40,171 bases of DNA from an uncultured Flavonifractor sp. (GTDB lineage Bacteria; Bacillota; Clostridia; Oscillospirales; Oscillospiraceae): the NCBI RefSeq assembly GCF_944385615.1, contig NZ_CALWXV010000021.1:1-40171 (forward strand), written 5' to 3'. Shown here piece after piece: positions 7,177 through 16,200 of the stretch (position 1 is its first letter; the number at the start of each line of letters is the position of its first letter). The notes beneath the pieces were generated by a model. That model was not told where the DNA came from. It did no database searches and saw only the letters and a list, made by a program, of their open reading frames with translations. Both the position numbers and the translations under genes were made by a program.

Positions 7177-9609
7177 TTATTCTTTTGTCATATACTGGGA
7201 GGCCGACTTAAGCATCAGCTTTTTGGTGCCCACGCTGTCGAAGGCGATCTCCACCAGGGCGTCGCCCCCCATGGGGGTCACCTTGGTGATGAGGCCGTGG
7301 CCGAAGGCCTTGTGGCGCACGGTGTCTCCCATGCGGAAGCTGCCGCCCGCCGGGGCTGTCTGTCCCGTCTGGGCAGGGCCGGAGGCCGGGGCCGCCGGAG
7401 TCGTGTGGCCCAGAGAGAAACCGGGGTCGAAGGTGCGGCGCACCGGGGCGGTCTTGCGGGAGGGGCGCTCCCCCTCCTCCCGCTCGCCCCGGGGCAGGCG
7501 GCCCGACTTCTCCACAAGCTCCGGGGGGATCTCCCCCAAAAACCGGGAGGGCCGGTTGGCGTTGGTACGGCCGAAGAGCATCCGCTGGGAGGCGCAGGTC
7601 ATATACAGCTTTTCCTTGGCCCGTGTCATAGCCACATAGCACAGCCGCCGCTCCTCCTCCATCTCCTGGGGCTCTCCAATGGCCCGGATGCCGGGGAAAA
7701 TACCCTCTTCCACCCCCACCACAAAGACCACCGGGAATTCCAGTCCCTTGGCCGAGTGCATGGTCATCATCACCACGCAGTCCTCGCTGGGATCGTGGCT
7801 GTCAATGTCGGTATACAGGGCGATTTCATCCAAAAAGCCTGCCAGAGAGGGCTCCTCAATGCTGTTGTCCAGATAATTCTGGATAGAGGTGGCCAGCTCT
7901 CGCACGTTCTCCAGCCGGGTGCGGTCCTCAATGGTCTTTTTCTGCTCCAGCATGACAGCGTAGCCGGTGCGTTCCACCACCTCATCGTAAAACTCCGGAA
8001 GGGACAGCTCCCGGGACAGCTTCCGCAGATCGTCTATCAGCTCAGCGAACTGGCCCAGCTTGGGGGCCGCCTTTTGCAGCTCCGGCCAGTCCCGGGCATG
8101 GCTGATGATATCCCACAGGGACCGGCCCTGAGCCTGGGCAATGGTCTGGGCCCGGTCCACCGTGGTGGCGCCGATGCCCCGGGGCGGGTTATTGATGATG
8201 CGGGACAGCCGCAGATCGTCGCCGGGGTTATTCACCACGCTGAGGTAGGCCAGCATATCCTTGACCTCCGCCCGGTCAAAGAAGCGGATGCCGCCGATGA
8301 TGCGGTAGGGCACGCCGTTGCGCTTGAAGGCCTGCTCGATCTGGTTGGACTGGGCGTTCATCCGATAGAGCACCGCGTGGTCCTTCCAGCTCCGCCCGGC
8401 CGAGTAATCCGCCAAGATCTGGGCCGCCACATATTGGGCCTCCTCGTGCTCATTCATAGCGGTGTAGCACTGGAGCTTGTCCCCCGCCTCATGCTGGGTC
8501 CACAGCTCCTTACCCTTGCGGCCCTCGTTGTTCTTGATGACCGCATTGGAGGCCTCCAGGATATTTTTGGTGGAGCGGTAGTTCTGCTCCAGCCGGATGA
8601 CCCGGGCCCCCTTGTACTGGTTTTCAAAGGAGAGGATGTTCTCGATGGTGGCCCCCCGGAAGCGGTAAATGGACTGGTCGTCGTCTCCCACCACACAGAT
8701 ATTTTCATAGCCGCCCGCCAGGGTAGAGGCCAGCAGATATTGCAGGTTGTTGGTGTCCTGATACTCGTCGATGAGTACATATCGGAATTTCTTCTGGTAA
8801 TATTCCCGTACGTCATCGAATTTTTGCAGCAGGCGGACCGTGTCCAGGATGATATCGTCAAAATCCAGGGCGTTGGCCTCCTTGAGCCGCCGCTCGTACT
8901 CCACATAGATCTTGGCGATCTTCACCAGGCGGAAGTCCCCTGCCTTCTCACACTGGGCCAGGTAGTCCGCCCCCGACTGCATGGCGTCCTTGGCCCGGGA
9001 CAGATAGCCCAGCACGGTGCGGGCGGAGAAGGTCTTGTCGTCCAGGTTGAAGTCCTTCACGATATCCTTGATGACCCGCTCGGAGTCGGCGGTGTCGTAG
9101 ATGGTGAAGGAGCTGGTGAAGCCCAGCCGGTCAATGTCCCGCCGCAGGATCCGCACGCAGGCGGAGTGGAAGGTGGAGGCCCACACGTCGTTGGCGGCGG
9201 GGCCCAGCATCCGCTCCAGCCGCTCCTTCAGCTCACCGGCGGCTTTGTTGGTAAAGGTGATGGCCAGAATGGACCAGGGCACCGCCGGGTCCAGACGGCA
9301 CAGCCGCTCCTGCTCGGCCTTTTTGGCCGGGTCCGGGTGGGCCACATAATCCTCCAAAAAGGCCAGGTCCGCCGGGGTGACCCAGGTTGGCACCTCGTCG
9401 GAGTCGGCCCCCCGGCCGTACTTCATCAGGTTGGCAATGCGGTGGATGAGCACCGTGGTCTTGCCGCTGCCCGCCCCCGCCAGCAGCAGCAGGGGCCCCT
9501 CGGTGGCCAGAGCGGCCTTTCGCTGCTCCGGGTTCAGATTCCCGAACTCCAGCCCGATGGCAGACCGCCGGGCCTTGCAAAAGCGCAGTTCCTCTTGGGT
9601 GTTCAGCAT
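7177..9609 (-). CDS. pcrA: PcrA/UvrD-type ATP-dependent DNA helicase
   Basis: A superfamily 1A 3'-5' helicase of 810 residues used in repair, replication restart and plasmid replication. All motifs are present: Walker A LLAGAGSGKTT (about residue 45), Ia ITFTNKAAGELK, II VLIDEYQDTNN, III VVGDDDQSIYRFRGA, IV LEQNYRST, V MTMHSAKGLEFP and VI RLCYVAMTRAKEKLYM. The C-terminus has a disordered linker and the Tudor-like PcrA tail (FRMGDTVRHKAFGHGLITKV) that binds RNA polymerase. About 40 extra residues lie between motifs I and Ia. The start at 9609 has AGGA 6 bases upstream. A good promoter lies about 70 bases before it. Confidence 0.95.
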   Translation of the reverse strand: MLNTQEELRFCKARRSAIGLEFGNLNPEQRKAALATEGPLLLLAGAGSGKTTVLIHRIANLMKYGRGADSDEVPTWVTPADLAFLEDYVAHPDPAKKAEQERLCRLDPAVPWSILAITFTNKAAGELKERLERMLGPAANDVWASTFHSACVRILRRDIDRLGFTSSFTIYDTADSERVIKDIVKDFNLDDKTFSARTVLGYLSRAKDAMQSGADYLAQCEKAGDFRLVKIAKIYVEYERRLKEANALDFDDIILDTVRLLQKFDDVREYYQKKFRYVLIDEYQDTNNLQYLLASTLAGGYENICVVGDDDQSIYRFRGATIENILSFENQYKGARVIRLEQNYRSTKNILEASNAVIKNNEGRKGKELWTQHEAGDKLQCYTAMNEHEEAQYVAAQILADYSAGRSWKDHAVLYRMNAQSNQIEQAFKRNGVPYRIIGGIRFFDRAEVKDMLAYLSVVNNPGDDLRLSRIINNPPRGIGATTVDRAQTIAQAQGRSLWDIISHARDWPELQKAAPKLGQFAELIDDLRKLSRELSLPEFYDEVVERTGYAVMLEQKKTIEDRTRLENVRELATSIQNYLDNSIEEPSLAGFLDEIALYTDIDSHDPSEDCVVMMTMHSAKGLEFPVVFVVGVEEGIFPGIRAIGEPQEMEEERRLCYVAMTRAKEKLYMTCASQRMLFGRTNANRPSRFLGEIPPELVEKSGRLPRGEREEGERPSRKTAPVRRTFDPGFSLGHTTPAAPASGPAQTGQTAPAGGSFRMGDTVRHKAFGHGLITKVTPMGGDALVEIAFDSVGTKKLMLKSASQYMTKE

Positions 9610-9677
9610 ACGTTTTCCTATCTCCCTTAGCAATGGGAGAGCCGCCCACGGCGGACGGCTCCCTTTCTGGTGCTTCT

Positions 9678-9706
9678 ATTGTATCGAAAACCGGTGGCAA
9701 GGTCAA
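9678..9706 (-). promoter_or_regulatory. Sigma-A promoter of pcrA
   Basis: On the minus strand TTGACC (9701-9706), a 17-base spacer and TACAAT (9678-9683) match the consensus at 5/6 each. The predicted start is about 60 bases before the pcrA codon 1; the leader contains a GC-rich imperfect hairpin. Confidence 0.75.
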
Positions 9707-9763
9707 CCACCCCCTGGGGAATCTTTTTGTCCTGCCCCCTCTTTCAAGCGTGATAACTTAATC

Positions 9764-9792
9764 GTGCAAAAGTCGAGCAGGTATGTTATAAT
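9764..9792 (+). promoter_or_regulatory. Extended -10 promoter of the GNAT/NSS operon
   Basis: TGTTATAAT (9784-9792) is a perfect -10 with the extended TGn element. The -35 region (GTGCAA, 17-base spacing) is weak, as is usual for extended -10 promoters. The start codon at 9845 follows after a leader of about 45 bases. Confidence 0.72.
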
Positions 9793-9844
9793 CTCCGGGA
9801 CTGTCAAAAACGTGGCTGTGACACGCTTTCAAGGAGGCAACCAG

Positions 9845-10405
9845 ATGGGTTGTTTTGTATTTCGCTCTCCCCGGCTGGGATTTCTGGCGGTAGACCCGTC
9901 TCTGGCAGAGGGGGCGGCGGCTTTTTACCGCCGCAATCGGGCGGCCTTCGCCCCCTTTGACCCGGTCCAGCCGGAGGAATTTTTTACTCCCGAGGGCCAG
10001 GCGGAGCGGCTGGCCGAGGATTTGAAGCAGGCCGAGAATGGCCGCAGCTTCCGTTTCCTGCTGGTCCAGCCCCGGCATCCGGGGAAGGTCATCGGGCTGG
10101 CGGGCCTCAACGAAATCATCGGCGGGGCCTTCCACTCCTGCTTTGTTTCCTATAAGATCGACCATACCCTCTGGGGCCAGGGGTACGGCTCGGAGGCCAT
10201 TGCCGCTCTGACGGAGTGGGGCTTCCGCAACCTGGGGCTCCACCGGATGGAGGCCAACATCATGCCCCGCAACCTTCCCTCCCGCCGGGCGGCGGCCAAG
10301 GCGGGCTTTGCAGAAGAGGGTTTGTCCAAACACTATTTAAAGATCAACGGCGTTTGGGAGGACCACATCCACATGGTCCGCCTCAACGAAGAGGAGGAAC
10401 TCTGA
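9845..10405 (+). CDS. GNAT-family N-acetyltransferase, RimJ/RimL-like
   Basis: A 186-residue GCN5-related acetyltransferase. The layout is that of the RimJ/RimL group: an N-terminal segment before the core, VIGLAGLNEIIGGAFHSCFVSYKI as the central sheet, LWGQGYGSEAIAALTEWGF as the acetyl-CoA pyrophosphate-binding motif A, and LHRMEANIMPRNLPSRRAAAKAGF with the late beta-bulge, ending in the typical HIHMVRL. Substrates of such enzymes range from ribosomal-protein N-termini to amino acids; none is indicated. Strong AAGGAGG lies 7 bases before the ATG. The next gene starts directly after the stop (TGAATG), and its ribosome-binding site is inside this gene, so the two are translationally coupled. 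Confidence 0.85.
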   Translation: MGCFVFRSPRLGFLAVDPSLAEGAAAFYRRNRAAFAPFDPVQPEEFFTPEGQAERLAEDLKQAENGRSFRFLLVQPRHPGKVIGLAGLNEIIGGAFHSCFVSYKIDHTLWGQGYGSEAIAALTEWGFRNLGLHRMEANIMPRNLPSRRAAAKAGFAEEGLSKHYLKINGVWEDHIHMVRLNEEEEL

Positions 10406-11722
10406 ATGGAACACAACAAAACCGGCGGTAAGTTTACCAGCTCCCTGGGCTTTGTCCTGGCGGCAGTGGGCTCCGCCGTAGGCATGGGCAATATCTGGCT
10501 GTTTCCCTACCGGGTGGGGCAGTACGGCGGCGGCGCTTTTCTGATCCCCTATTTTCTCTTTGTGGCCCTGTTCAGCTATGTGGGCCTGTCTGGAGAATTT
10601 GCCCTGGGGCGGCTCACCGGTACCGGAGCCATGGGCTCTTTGGACTACGCCCTGAACACCCGCGGAAAACGGGGCGGCAGAGTGCTGGGTATCATCCCCC
10701 TGCTGGGTGTGCTGGGTATCGCCATCGGCTACTCGGTGGTGGTGGGCTGGGTGCTGCGGTATACCGCCGGTTCGGTCACCGGTTCTATCCTGTCCGGCGA
10801 CGCCCAAGGCTTTTTTGACGCTCTGGCAGTGAACTTCGGCTCGGTGCCCTGGCATCTGGCGGCGGTAGTGCTGACGGTGGTCATCCTGATTTTCGGCGTG
10901 GCCTCCGGCATTGAAAAGCTGAGCAAACTCATGATGCCCGCCTTTTTCATCCTGTTCCTCATCATTGCTATTCGGGTGGCCTTTCTCCCCGGCGCGGTGG
11001 ACGGCTATCTCTATCTGCTCCGTCCCGACTGGAGTTATCTGCTCAACCCGGAGACCTGGGTCATGGCCATGGGACAGGCCTTCTTCTCTCTGTCCATCAA
11101 CGGGGCGGGTATGCTCATCTACGGCAGCTATATGAAAAAAAGCGAGAGCATCCTGCGCCACGCGGGCATGACCGCCCTGCTGGACACCATTGCCGCCCTG
11201 CTGGCGGGCTTTGCCATCATCCCCGCCGTGTTTGCCTTTGGCATTGACCCCACCAGCGGCCCCGCTCTGATGTTCGTCACCCTGCCCCAGGTCTTTACCC
11301 AGATGCCCGGCGGGCAGATCTTCGCCTTCCTGTTCTTCCTGTCGGTGTTCTTTGCCGGTATCACTTCCCTGATGAATATGCTGGAAGCCTGCGGCGAGGC
11401 TCTCAGCTCCACCGTCAAGCTGTCCCGCCGCACCGCCACCCTGATTATGGGCGCGGTGGCCTTCCTGCCCGGCCTGTTCCTGGAGTCCCTGGCGGGCATG
11501 GGAAGCTGGATGGACCTCATTACCATCTATGTCTCCCCCTTCGGCGCTTTGCTGGTGGCGGTGTGTATCTACTTTGTACTGGGTCTGGGCCCCGTGAAAG
11601 ACGAGCTGGCTCTGGGCGGCCATAAGCGCCCCGGCCGGTTCTTTGATGTTACCGCCCGGTTTTATGTGCTGGTGACGGCGGCGGTGTGGGCTCTTGGTAT
11701 CTACTACCAGGGCATTGGCTGA
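10406..11722 (+). CDS. Sodium-dependent NSS/SNF-family amino-acid-type transporter
   Basis: A neurotransmitter:sodium symporter-family permease of 438 residues with about 11-12 membrane helices. The first helix has the NSS signature LAAVGSAVGMGNIWLFPY with the unwound glycine-rich stretch that binds sodium and substrate; FLIPYFLFVALFSYVGLSGEFALGR follows. Prokaryotic relatives (LeuT, MhsT, TnaT) carry hydrophobic amino acids; here the usual NIWRFPY arginine, a gate residue, is leucine, which could change substrate or gating. The ATG abuts the stop of the acetyltransferase gene and uses an AGGAGG within it. A strong terminator follows. Confidence 0.87.
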   Translation: MEHNKTGGKFTSSLGFVLAAVGSAVGMGNIWLFPYRVGQYGGGAFLIPYFLFVALFSYVGLSGEFALGRLTGTGAMGSLDYALNTRGKRGGRVLGIIPLLGVLGIAIGYSVVVGWVLRYTAGSVTGSILSGDAQGFFDALAVNFGSVPWHLAAVVLTVVILIFGVASGIEKLSKLMMPAFFILFLIIAIRVAFLPGAVDGYLYLLRPDWSYLLNPETWVMAMGQAFFSLSINGAGMLIYGSYMKKSESILRHAGMTALLDTIAALLAGFAIIPAVFAFGIDPTSGPALMFVTLPQVFTQMPGGQIFAFLFFLSVFFAGITSLMNMLEACGEALSSTVKLSRRTATLIMGAVAFLPGLFLESLAGMGSWMDLITIYVSPFGALLVAVCIYFVLGLGPVKDELALGGHKRPGRFFDVTARFYVLVTAAVWALGIYYQGIG

Positions 11723-11737
11723 TCTTTTATTGTAGTC

Positions 11738-11777
11738 AAAAACCCGGCTCATGCTTGATTCATGAGCCGGGTTTTTT
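11738..11777 (+). terminator. Intrinsic terminator; copy 1 of a dispersed palindromic repeat
   Basis: A perfect 16-bp stem (11738-11753 with 11761-11776, loop CTTGATT) ends in TTTTTT and stands 15 bases after the NSS gene stop. The same sequence, inverted and with four base changes over about 35, recurs at 40107-40145, so it is both a terminator and a member of a repeat family. Confidence 0.85.
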
Positions 11778-11823
11778 CACTGGCTAAAACGACGCCAGCA
11801 GACGCTGCTGGCAGCATTAGGAA

Positions 11824-11850
11824 AGGCCCCCCGGCTGTGCCGGGGGGCCT
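11824..11850 (-). terminator. Terminator of tspO
   Basis: A 12-bp GC-only stem (11824-11835 with 11839-11850, loop TGT) starts 3 bases after the tspO stop; on the minus strand it ends in TTTCC. A second perfect 8-bp hairpin (11794-11801 with 11805-11812) follows. Confidence 0.65.
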
Positions 11851-11853
11851 GAT

Positions 11854-12327
11854 TCAGTTTAGCCGCCAGACGCCGAAATTCAGGTAGGCCGCAAAGCTCA
11901 CCCACAGCAGATAGGGAACCTGAAGCCAGGCAGCAAGGGGATCTACTTTGCGGAAAGAGAAGATCATCCACAAAATAAGCGCCCACAACACCGCCAGCCA
12001 GATCAGGGCAAATCCAAAGGCCTGGAAGTTGAAGAAAAGGATGCTCCAGAAGAAGTTAAAGGCCAATTGGAGCAGAAAAATTCTCAGGCTGATCGTGCGC
12101 TCTCTGGAAAAAGTGGCCAGATAGATCCGGGCCGCCCCCACACCCATCAGGGCAAAGAGGATGCCCCACACAATAGGAAAGACCAGGGCGGGGGGAGAAA
12201 GAGGCGGCTGTTGGATGGTCTTGGTATAGAGCTGAACCCCTTCCCGGGTCAGCCACCCGGACAGAAAGCCCACCGCCTCGGCAAAGAGGACCCATAACAC
12301 ATAAAAGAGCCATTTGTGCTGTTTCAT
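11854..12327 (-). CDS. tspO: TspO/MBR-family membrane protein
   Basis: A 157-residue five-helix membrane protein of the translocator/peripheral-benzodiazepine-receptor family. Family marks are visible in order: PPLSPPALVFPIVWGILFALMG (helix 1-2 junction), the LQLAFNFFWSILFF helix, and LAAWLQVPYLLWVSFAAYLN with the conserved helix 5 motif. Bacterial TspO binds porphyrins and is linked to stress and tetrapyrrole handling. The Shine-Dalgarno (GGGTGATGG) is weak. It lies 57 bases downstream of the ABC permease in the same direction and could be read from that operon or from its own promoter. Confidence 0.93.
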   Translation of the reverse strand: MKQHKWLFYVLWVLFAEAVGFLSGWLTREGVQLYTKTIQQPPLSPPALVFPIVWGILFALMGVGAARIYLATFSRERTISLRIFLLQLAFNFFWSILFFNFQAFGFALIWLAVLWALILWMIFSFRKVDPLAAWLQVPYLLWVSFAAYLNFGVWRLN

Positions 12328-12384
12328 ATACCATCACCCGGAACTAGTATATGCCGTGCGTGGAAAAAGATACGAAAAACGATA

Positions 12385-13722
12385 TTATTCCGTTTTGATG
12401 GCTTCCAGGGCCGGGATGCGCACCGCCTTGTTGGCCGGGTAGTAGCCGGAGCCCAGGCCGATGAACACTGAGAACACAATGGCAAAGAGCAGCAGCCAGG
12501 GTGGGATCACCGACACCCGGGTGACCTCCTCGCCCCCCAGGATGGCGGGAAGCAAATGTTCCACCGACGGCCCCAGAGAAACCAGATTGATGACCACCGA
12601 GGCCACAAAGCTAATGACACAGCCAATAAGCCCGCCGATGAGCCCGATGGCCCCGGCCTCCGAGAGAAACATAATCCGAATATCCGTGACATAGCAGCCC
12701 AGGGACTTCATCACGCCAATCTCCCGGGTGCGCTCCGAAATGGACATAATCATGGTGTTGGTGATGCCCAGAGCCGCCACAAAGAGGGAGATGGCCCCCA
12801 GTCCCCCCAGCATCAGCTGCTTTTGCCGGGCCTCCTTCTCCATGGGGCGGCGGATGCTCTCCATAGATTCGGTGGCGTACCCCATGGTCTTGAGTTCCCG
12901 CTCCACCGACTCCACCTGGTCGATGCTCTTAACCTTGACCATAACGGAGTCGTACGCCGTGGCCTTTTTCCGCCCTCCCTGGGTCTTTTCCATCAGCTTG
13001 CGCAGGTCGGCCATGTTGAGCATGATTCCTTCGGAAGTCTCGCTGCCCTTGGAGTAGTCCTCCTTGACCGCCCCAACCGGAGTGATGGGCAGGGTGATCT
13101 TTCCGTTTTGGGTTTCGATTTCCATGGTCATAGGCCCCTTCAAGGGGTCAAAGAAAGGGGGCGGCGGGTCGATGGGCTTGCCATTGTCGTCAAAGTTTCC
13201 CGCCCAGCGGTCGATCATGTTGTGGCCCTCGGGCCGCAGGGTGTCTTTGAAGCTGTAGGCCAGGTATTGTCCCACCAGCACCTCGTTATCATGCTTGGGC
13301 AGGGTACCCTCGGTCAGGTGATAGCCCATCTGCTCCAGAGCGCCGGTGTCCACCCCCACCACGGAAGTCCAGTCGGCGATATAGCGCCTGCCTGTACCAG
13401 CCACCAGGGAGATGGATTCTACCTCCAGGCTCCGCTTGGGGGTGAAAGCCGCGATGCCCGGGATGCCCTTGAGCCGCCGCAGCAGGGCGTCGTCCAGCTT
13501 GACCTTGCCCCGGCCCCCCTGGGGGGCGCTGACCGTGATGATGGTCAGGTCCCCCATTTCCGCCAGCGTTTTGTCCTGGGCCTCCTTCATGCCGATGCCC
13601 AGAGATACCATGATAACGATGGAGCAGCAGCCGATGAGTACCCCCAGCACTGTAAGAAAGGTGCGGGATTTCCGGCGCGTCAGATTTTGCAGGCAGACGC
13701 GCAGCAGGTCTTTGCGTTTCAT
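12385..13722 (-). CDS. MacB/FtsX-type ABC transporter permease
   Basis: A 445-residue permease with the MacB architecture: one N-terminal helix (TRRKSRTFLTVLGVLIGCCSIVIMV), a large extracytoplasmic MacB_PCD domain (about residues 50-280), and an FtsX domain with three C-terminal helices ending in PANKAVRIPALEAIKTE, the usual end of this family. Such proteins do not pump through the membrane but transmit ATP-driven motion to outside partners (mechanotransmission). GGAGG stands 7 bases before the ATG and overlaps the end of the repeat-protein gene. It forms one operon with the repeat protein and the ATPase; the two-component genes upstream suggest induction by cell-envelope stress. Confidence 0.9.
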   Translation of the reverse strand: MKRKDLLRVCLQNLTRRKSRTFLTVLGVLIGCCSIVIMVSLGIGMKEAQDKTLAEMGDLTIITVSAPQGGRGKVKLDDALLRRLKGIPGIAAFTPKRSLEVESISLVAGTGRRYIADWTSVVGVDTGALEQMGYHLTEGTLPKHDNEVLVGQYLAYSFKDTLRPEGHNMIDRWAGNFDDNGKPIDPPPPFFDPLKGPMTMEIETQNGKITLPITPVGAVKEDYSKGSETSEGIMLNMADLRKLMEKTQGGRKKATAYDSVMVKVKSIDQVESVERELKTMGYATESMESIRRPMEKEARQKQLMLGGLGAISLFVAALGITNTMIMSISERTREIGVMKSLGCYVTDIRIMFLSEAGAIGLIGGLIGCVISFVASVVINLVSLGPSVEHLLPAILGGEEVTRVSVIPPWLLLFAIVFSVFIGLGSGYYPANKAVRIPALEAIKTE

Positions 13723-13725
13723 GGC

Positions 13726-16200
13726 TCACGCCTCCCCGCCGGGGGCGTTGTCGTCCCAGTTGTCCCAGGTATCGGCCGCCGCCTGACCGCCCCGCTTTTT
13801 CTTCCACACCAGAAATCCTGCGGCGCCGGCAATGACCACACCGCCGCCTGCCAGGCCCACCGGCAGCCAGGGAAAGCCGCTCGCTTCCGCTTCCGGATCA
13901 AAGTCATCGGGGAAGTCCTCCGCCGGGGGCGGGGCGGTAACGTGGAGGGTGACGGGAAATTCCCGGGTCTGGACCTGCTGGTCGGCGTTTTCATAGCTGA
14001 TCTTGAGCACCAGGTTCAGGTCCCCCTCCTCCATGGGGGTGAGGGCAAAGCCAATGTTGCCGTTGGCTCCGGCGGTGATGTTGCCCAGGTACTGGGTGCG
14101 GGCAGGGGTGTCCACCCCCTCCCCCACTACCGTGGCCTCCAGGTTGGCCAAATCATCCTTGCCCTTGTTGACGTAGGTCAGCAGCAGCTCGGTCTCCTCC
14201 CCCATGGACACCGACTCGGGCACTGAGGGGGCGTTGATCTGGAACCGGTCGGGCTGATACACCGGGATAGACAACTTCACGTCGCAGCTGGCCTGGGCCC
14301 GCTTCTCCCCGTCCATGTACTCGTACTTGAAGGAGAGCGCCATACCCTGGGCCCCGCTCTTGCCGGTGGGAATGGCCCGCATGGGCACCTCCTGGGTCTG
14401 GGCAGCCCCAGCGGCCAGTGATTTATAAAAATAGGTGTTGGTACCCGCGTCCATGGTGAAAGTCTCGCCGCCGTCCACCGTCACCACCAGATTTTCGATT
14501 CTAACAGCGCCGGTGTTCTCAAAGGTGAAGCGGAGGGGAAAGGCGCTGCCGGCGGCCACCGAGCCCTCGCCGAAGGCGAAACTGCGCACCACCACGTTGG
14601 GCACTGAGGCGTCGGTTTTGGCGGGCACATTGGCGGAGAGGTTGATTTTGTCGGAAGAAGTGCCCTGGGTCAGGGCTTCGCCGTTGTCGTAGTTGAACTT
14701 CAGCTCGGTGGTGAGGGACTGGCTGGCGGCGGTCAGGTCCTTGGCGGCCTTGATATTCACCGCAATGGAGGCGGTCTGGCCCGGCTCCAGGTCGGGCAGC
14801 AGGAAGGTAGCGGCGGGGTCCAGCAGCGTCAGGGACTCCGAGGCGGACACAGTGACCACCGGTTTGACCAGGGTGGAGGCGCTGGCGTTCTGGAAGATAA
14901 GAGGCACGCTGGCGGTCTCGCCGGGAGAGAGGGCCTTCACATTCTCCCCACGGGACACCAGTACCACCGGCTGGGGTACGCTCTCCTTGGCCAGGGTGGG
15001 TACCACCACCTTATCGGACATGGTGGCCTGGGTGAGCATGCCGCCATTGTCGTAACTGAATTTCAGTTCGGTGCTCAGAGACTGGCTGGTAGCGGTGCTG
15101 CCCTTGGCCACTTTGACCTGCACCTCAATGCGGGCCGTCCGGCCGGGGTCCAGGTTGGGCAGCAGGAAGGTGGCGGCGTCATTGAGCACCACCAGGGATT
15201 CCGAGGGGGTAACGGTAACGGTGGGCTTCACCAGCCGGGTGGAGCCGGTGTTCTGGAATTGAATGGTGACGGTGGCGCTCTCGTCGGGGGCCAGGGGGTG
15301 GTCCAGCGGCGAGCGGGACACCAGCACCACCGGTTGGGGGACACTCTCCCGGCCCAGAGCAGGGATGCTCAGCTTGTCGCTCATGGTGCCCTGCACCACA
15401 GACAGGTTGTTGAAGTAGTTAAACTTCAGATCCACCCCCAAAGACTGGGCTGGGGTGGAGATGGTGGCGGCGGCCTGAAGCACGATTTTCAGGGTGACGC
15501 TCTTTTTCCCGGCGATGTCGGGCAGCGAGAAGGAGGAGGAGCCCCCGGCGATGGTGAGGCCGTCGGAGGGGGTGAGGGTCACCACCGGAGCGGTGAGGCG
15601 GGCGGTGCTCAGATTCTGGAAGGTCACCGTCAGGGGAACCGTCTGCCCCGCCTCGATGGGCTTATCCAGCTCGCTGCGGGATACCAGCACATTGGGAACG
15701 GGGATGGGCTCCGGCGGGGTGGGGACAGGCTCCGGGGTGGGCTGGGGGGCCTCATATACCACAGCCTCGGTGATGGTGAGCTCCAGGGTCTGGTAGCTGT
15801 CGGGCTGACCGGCGGTGCCCACCTGGAGCTTCAGGCTCTGGCCCACTCCTTTGTAGGTCAGGCTGCCCAGCTTGACGGCGTACACCAGGGGAGCGCCCAC
15901 AGGGGAGGTCTTTTCCACAGTCAGAGTACCGCCGGTAAAGCTGTCGTCCAACTTGGTGATGTCCAGGGTCCGGGGGTCGCCGTCGCCGGTGCCGTCGCCG
16001 GTGTCCTTGATGGACACGGTGATATCCACCGTGGTGCCTTTGGTGATGGTATACATGGGGCTTCCGGCACTGTTGGTCACCTGGTAGCCGGTGATGAACA
16101 GGTTGCTCCCCTCGGCGCCCAGGGCGGCGGGCAAAGCGGAGGCCAGCAGGGCCAGCAGCAGGAGCACAGACAGAGCGGTGCGGGAAAGACTATGCTTCAT
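13726..16200 (-). CDS. Secreted, membrane-anchored protein with five CARDB-like repeats
   Basis: The 824-residue product has a signal peptide (about residues 1-28), an N-terminal beta domain, a proline-rich linker (about 150-165) and five tandem repeats of about 120 residues (starting near 168, 288, 409, 531 and 654), each of Ig-like beta type opening with VLVSRS-like residues and a FQN motif. Repeats 1-3 are the most alike. A single helix (about 775-800) followed by KKKRGG anchors it with a short acidic tail inside. It looks like the CARDB/COG1361 surface proteins. AAAGGAG lies 8 bases before the ATG at 16200, overlapping the ATPase gene by 11 bases. Between permease and ATPase it is probably the extracellular partner of the MacB-like transporter; its ligand is unknown. 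Confidence 0.82.
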   Translation of the reverse strand: MKHSLSRTALSVLLLLALLASALPAALGAEGSNLFITGYQVTNSAGSPMYTITKGTTVDITVSIKDTGDGTGDGDPRTLDITKLDDSFTGGTLTVEKTSPVGAPLVYAVKLGSLTYKGVGQSLKLQVGTAGQPDSYQTLELTITEAVVYEAPQPTPEPVPTPPEPIPVPNVLVSRSELDKPIEAGQTVPLTVTFQNLSTARLTAPVVTLTPSDGLTIAGGSSSFSLPDIAGKKSVTLKIVLQAAATISTPAQSLGVDLKFNYFNNLSVVQGTMSDKLSIPALGRESVPQPVVLVSRSPLDHPLAPDESATVTIQFQNTGSTRLVKPTVTVTPSESLVVLNDAATFLLPNLDPGRTARIEVQVKVAKGSTATSQSLSTELKFSYDNGGMLTQATMSDKVVVPTLAKESVPQPVVLVSRGENVKALSPGETASVPLIFQNASASTLVKPVVTVSASESLTLLDPAATFLLPDLEPGQTASIAVNIKAAKDLTAASQSLTTELKFNYDNGEALTQGTSSDKINLSANVPAKTDASVPNVVVRSFAFGEGSVAAGSAFPLRFTFENTGAVRIENLVVTVDGGETFTMDAGTNTYFYKSLAAGAAQTQEVPMRAIPTGKSGAQGMALSFKYEYMDGEKRAQASCDVKLSIPVYQPDRFQINAPSVPESVSMGEETELLLTYVNKGKDDLANLEATVVGEGVDTPARTQYLGNITAGANGNIGFALTPMEEGDLNLVLKISYENADQQVQTREFPVTLHVTAPPPAEDFPDDFDPEAEASGFPWLPVGLAGGGVVIAGAAGFLVWKKKRGGQAAADTWDNWDDNAPGGEA

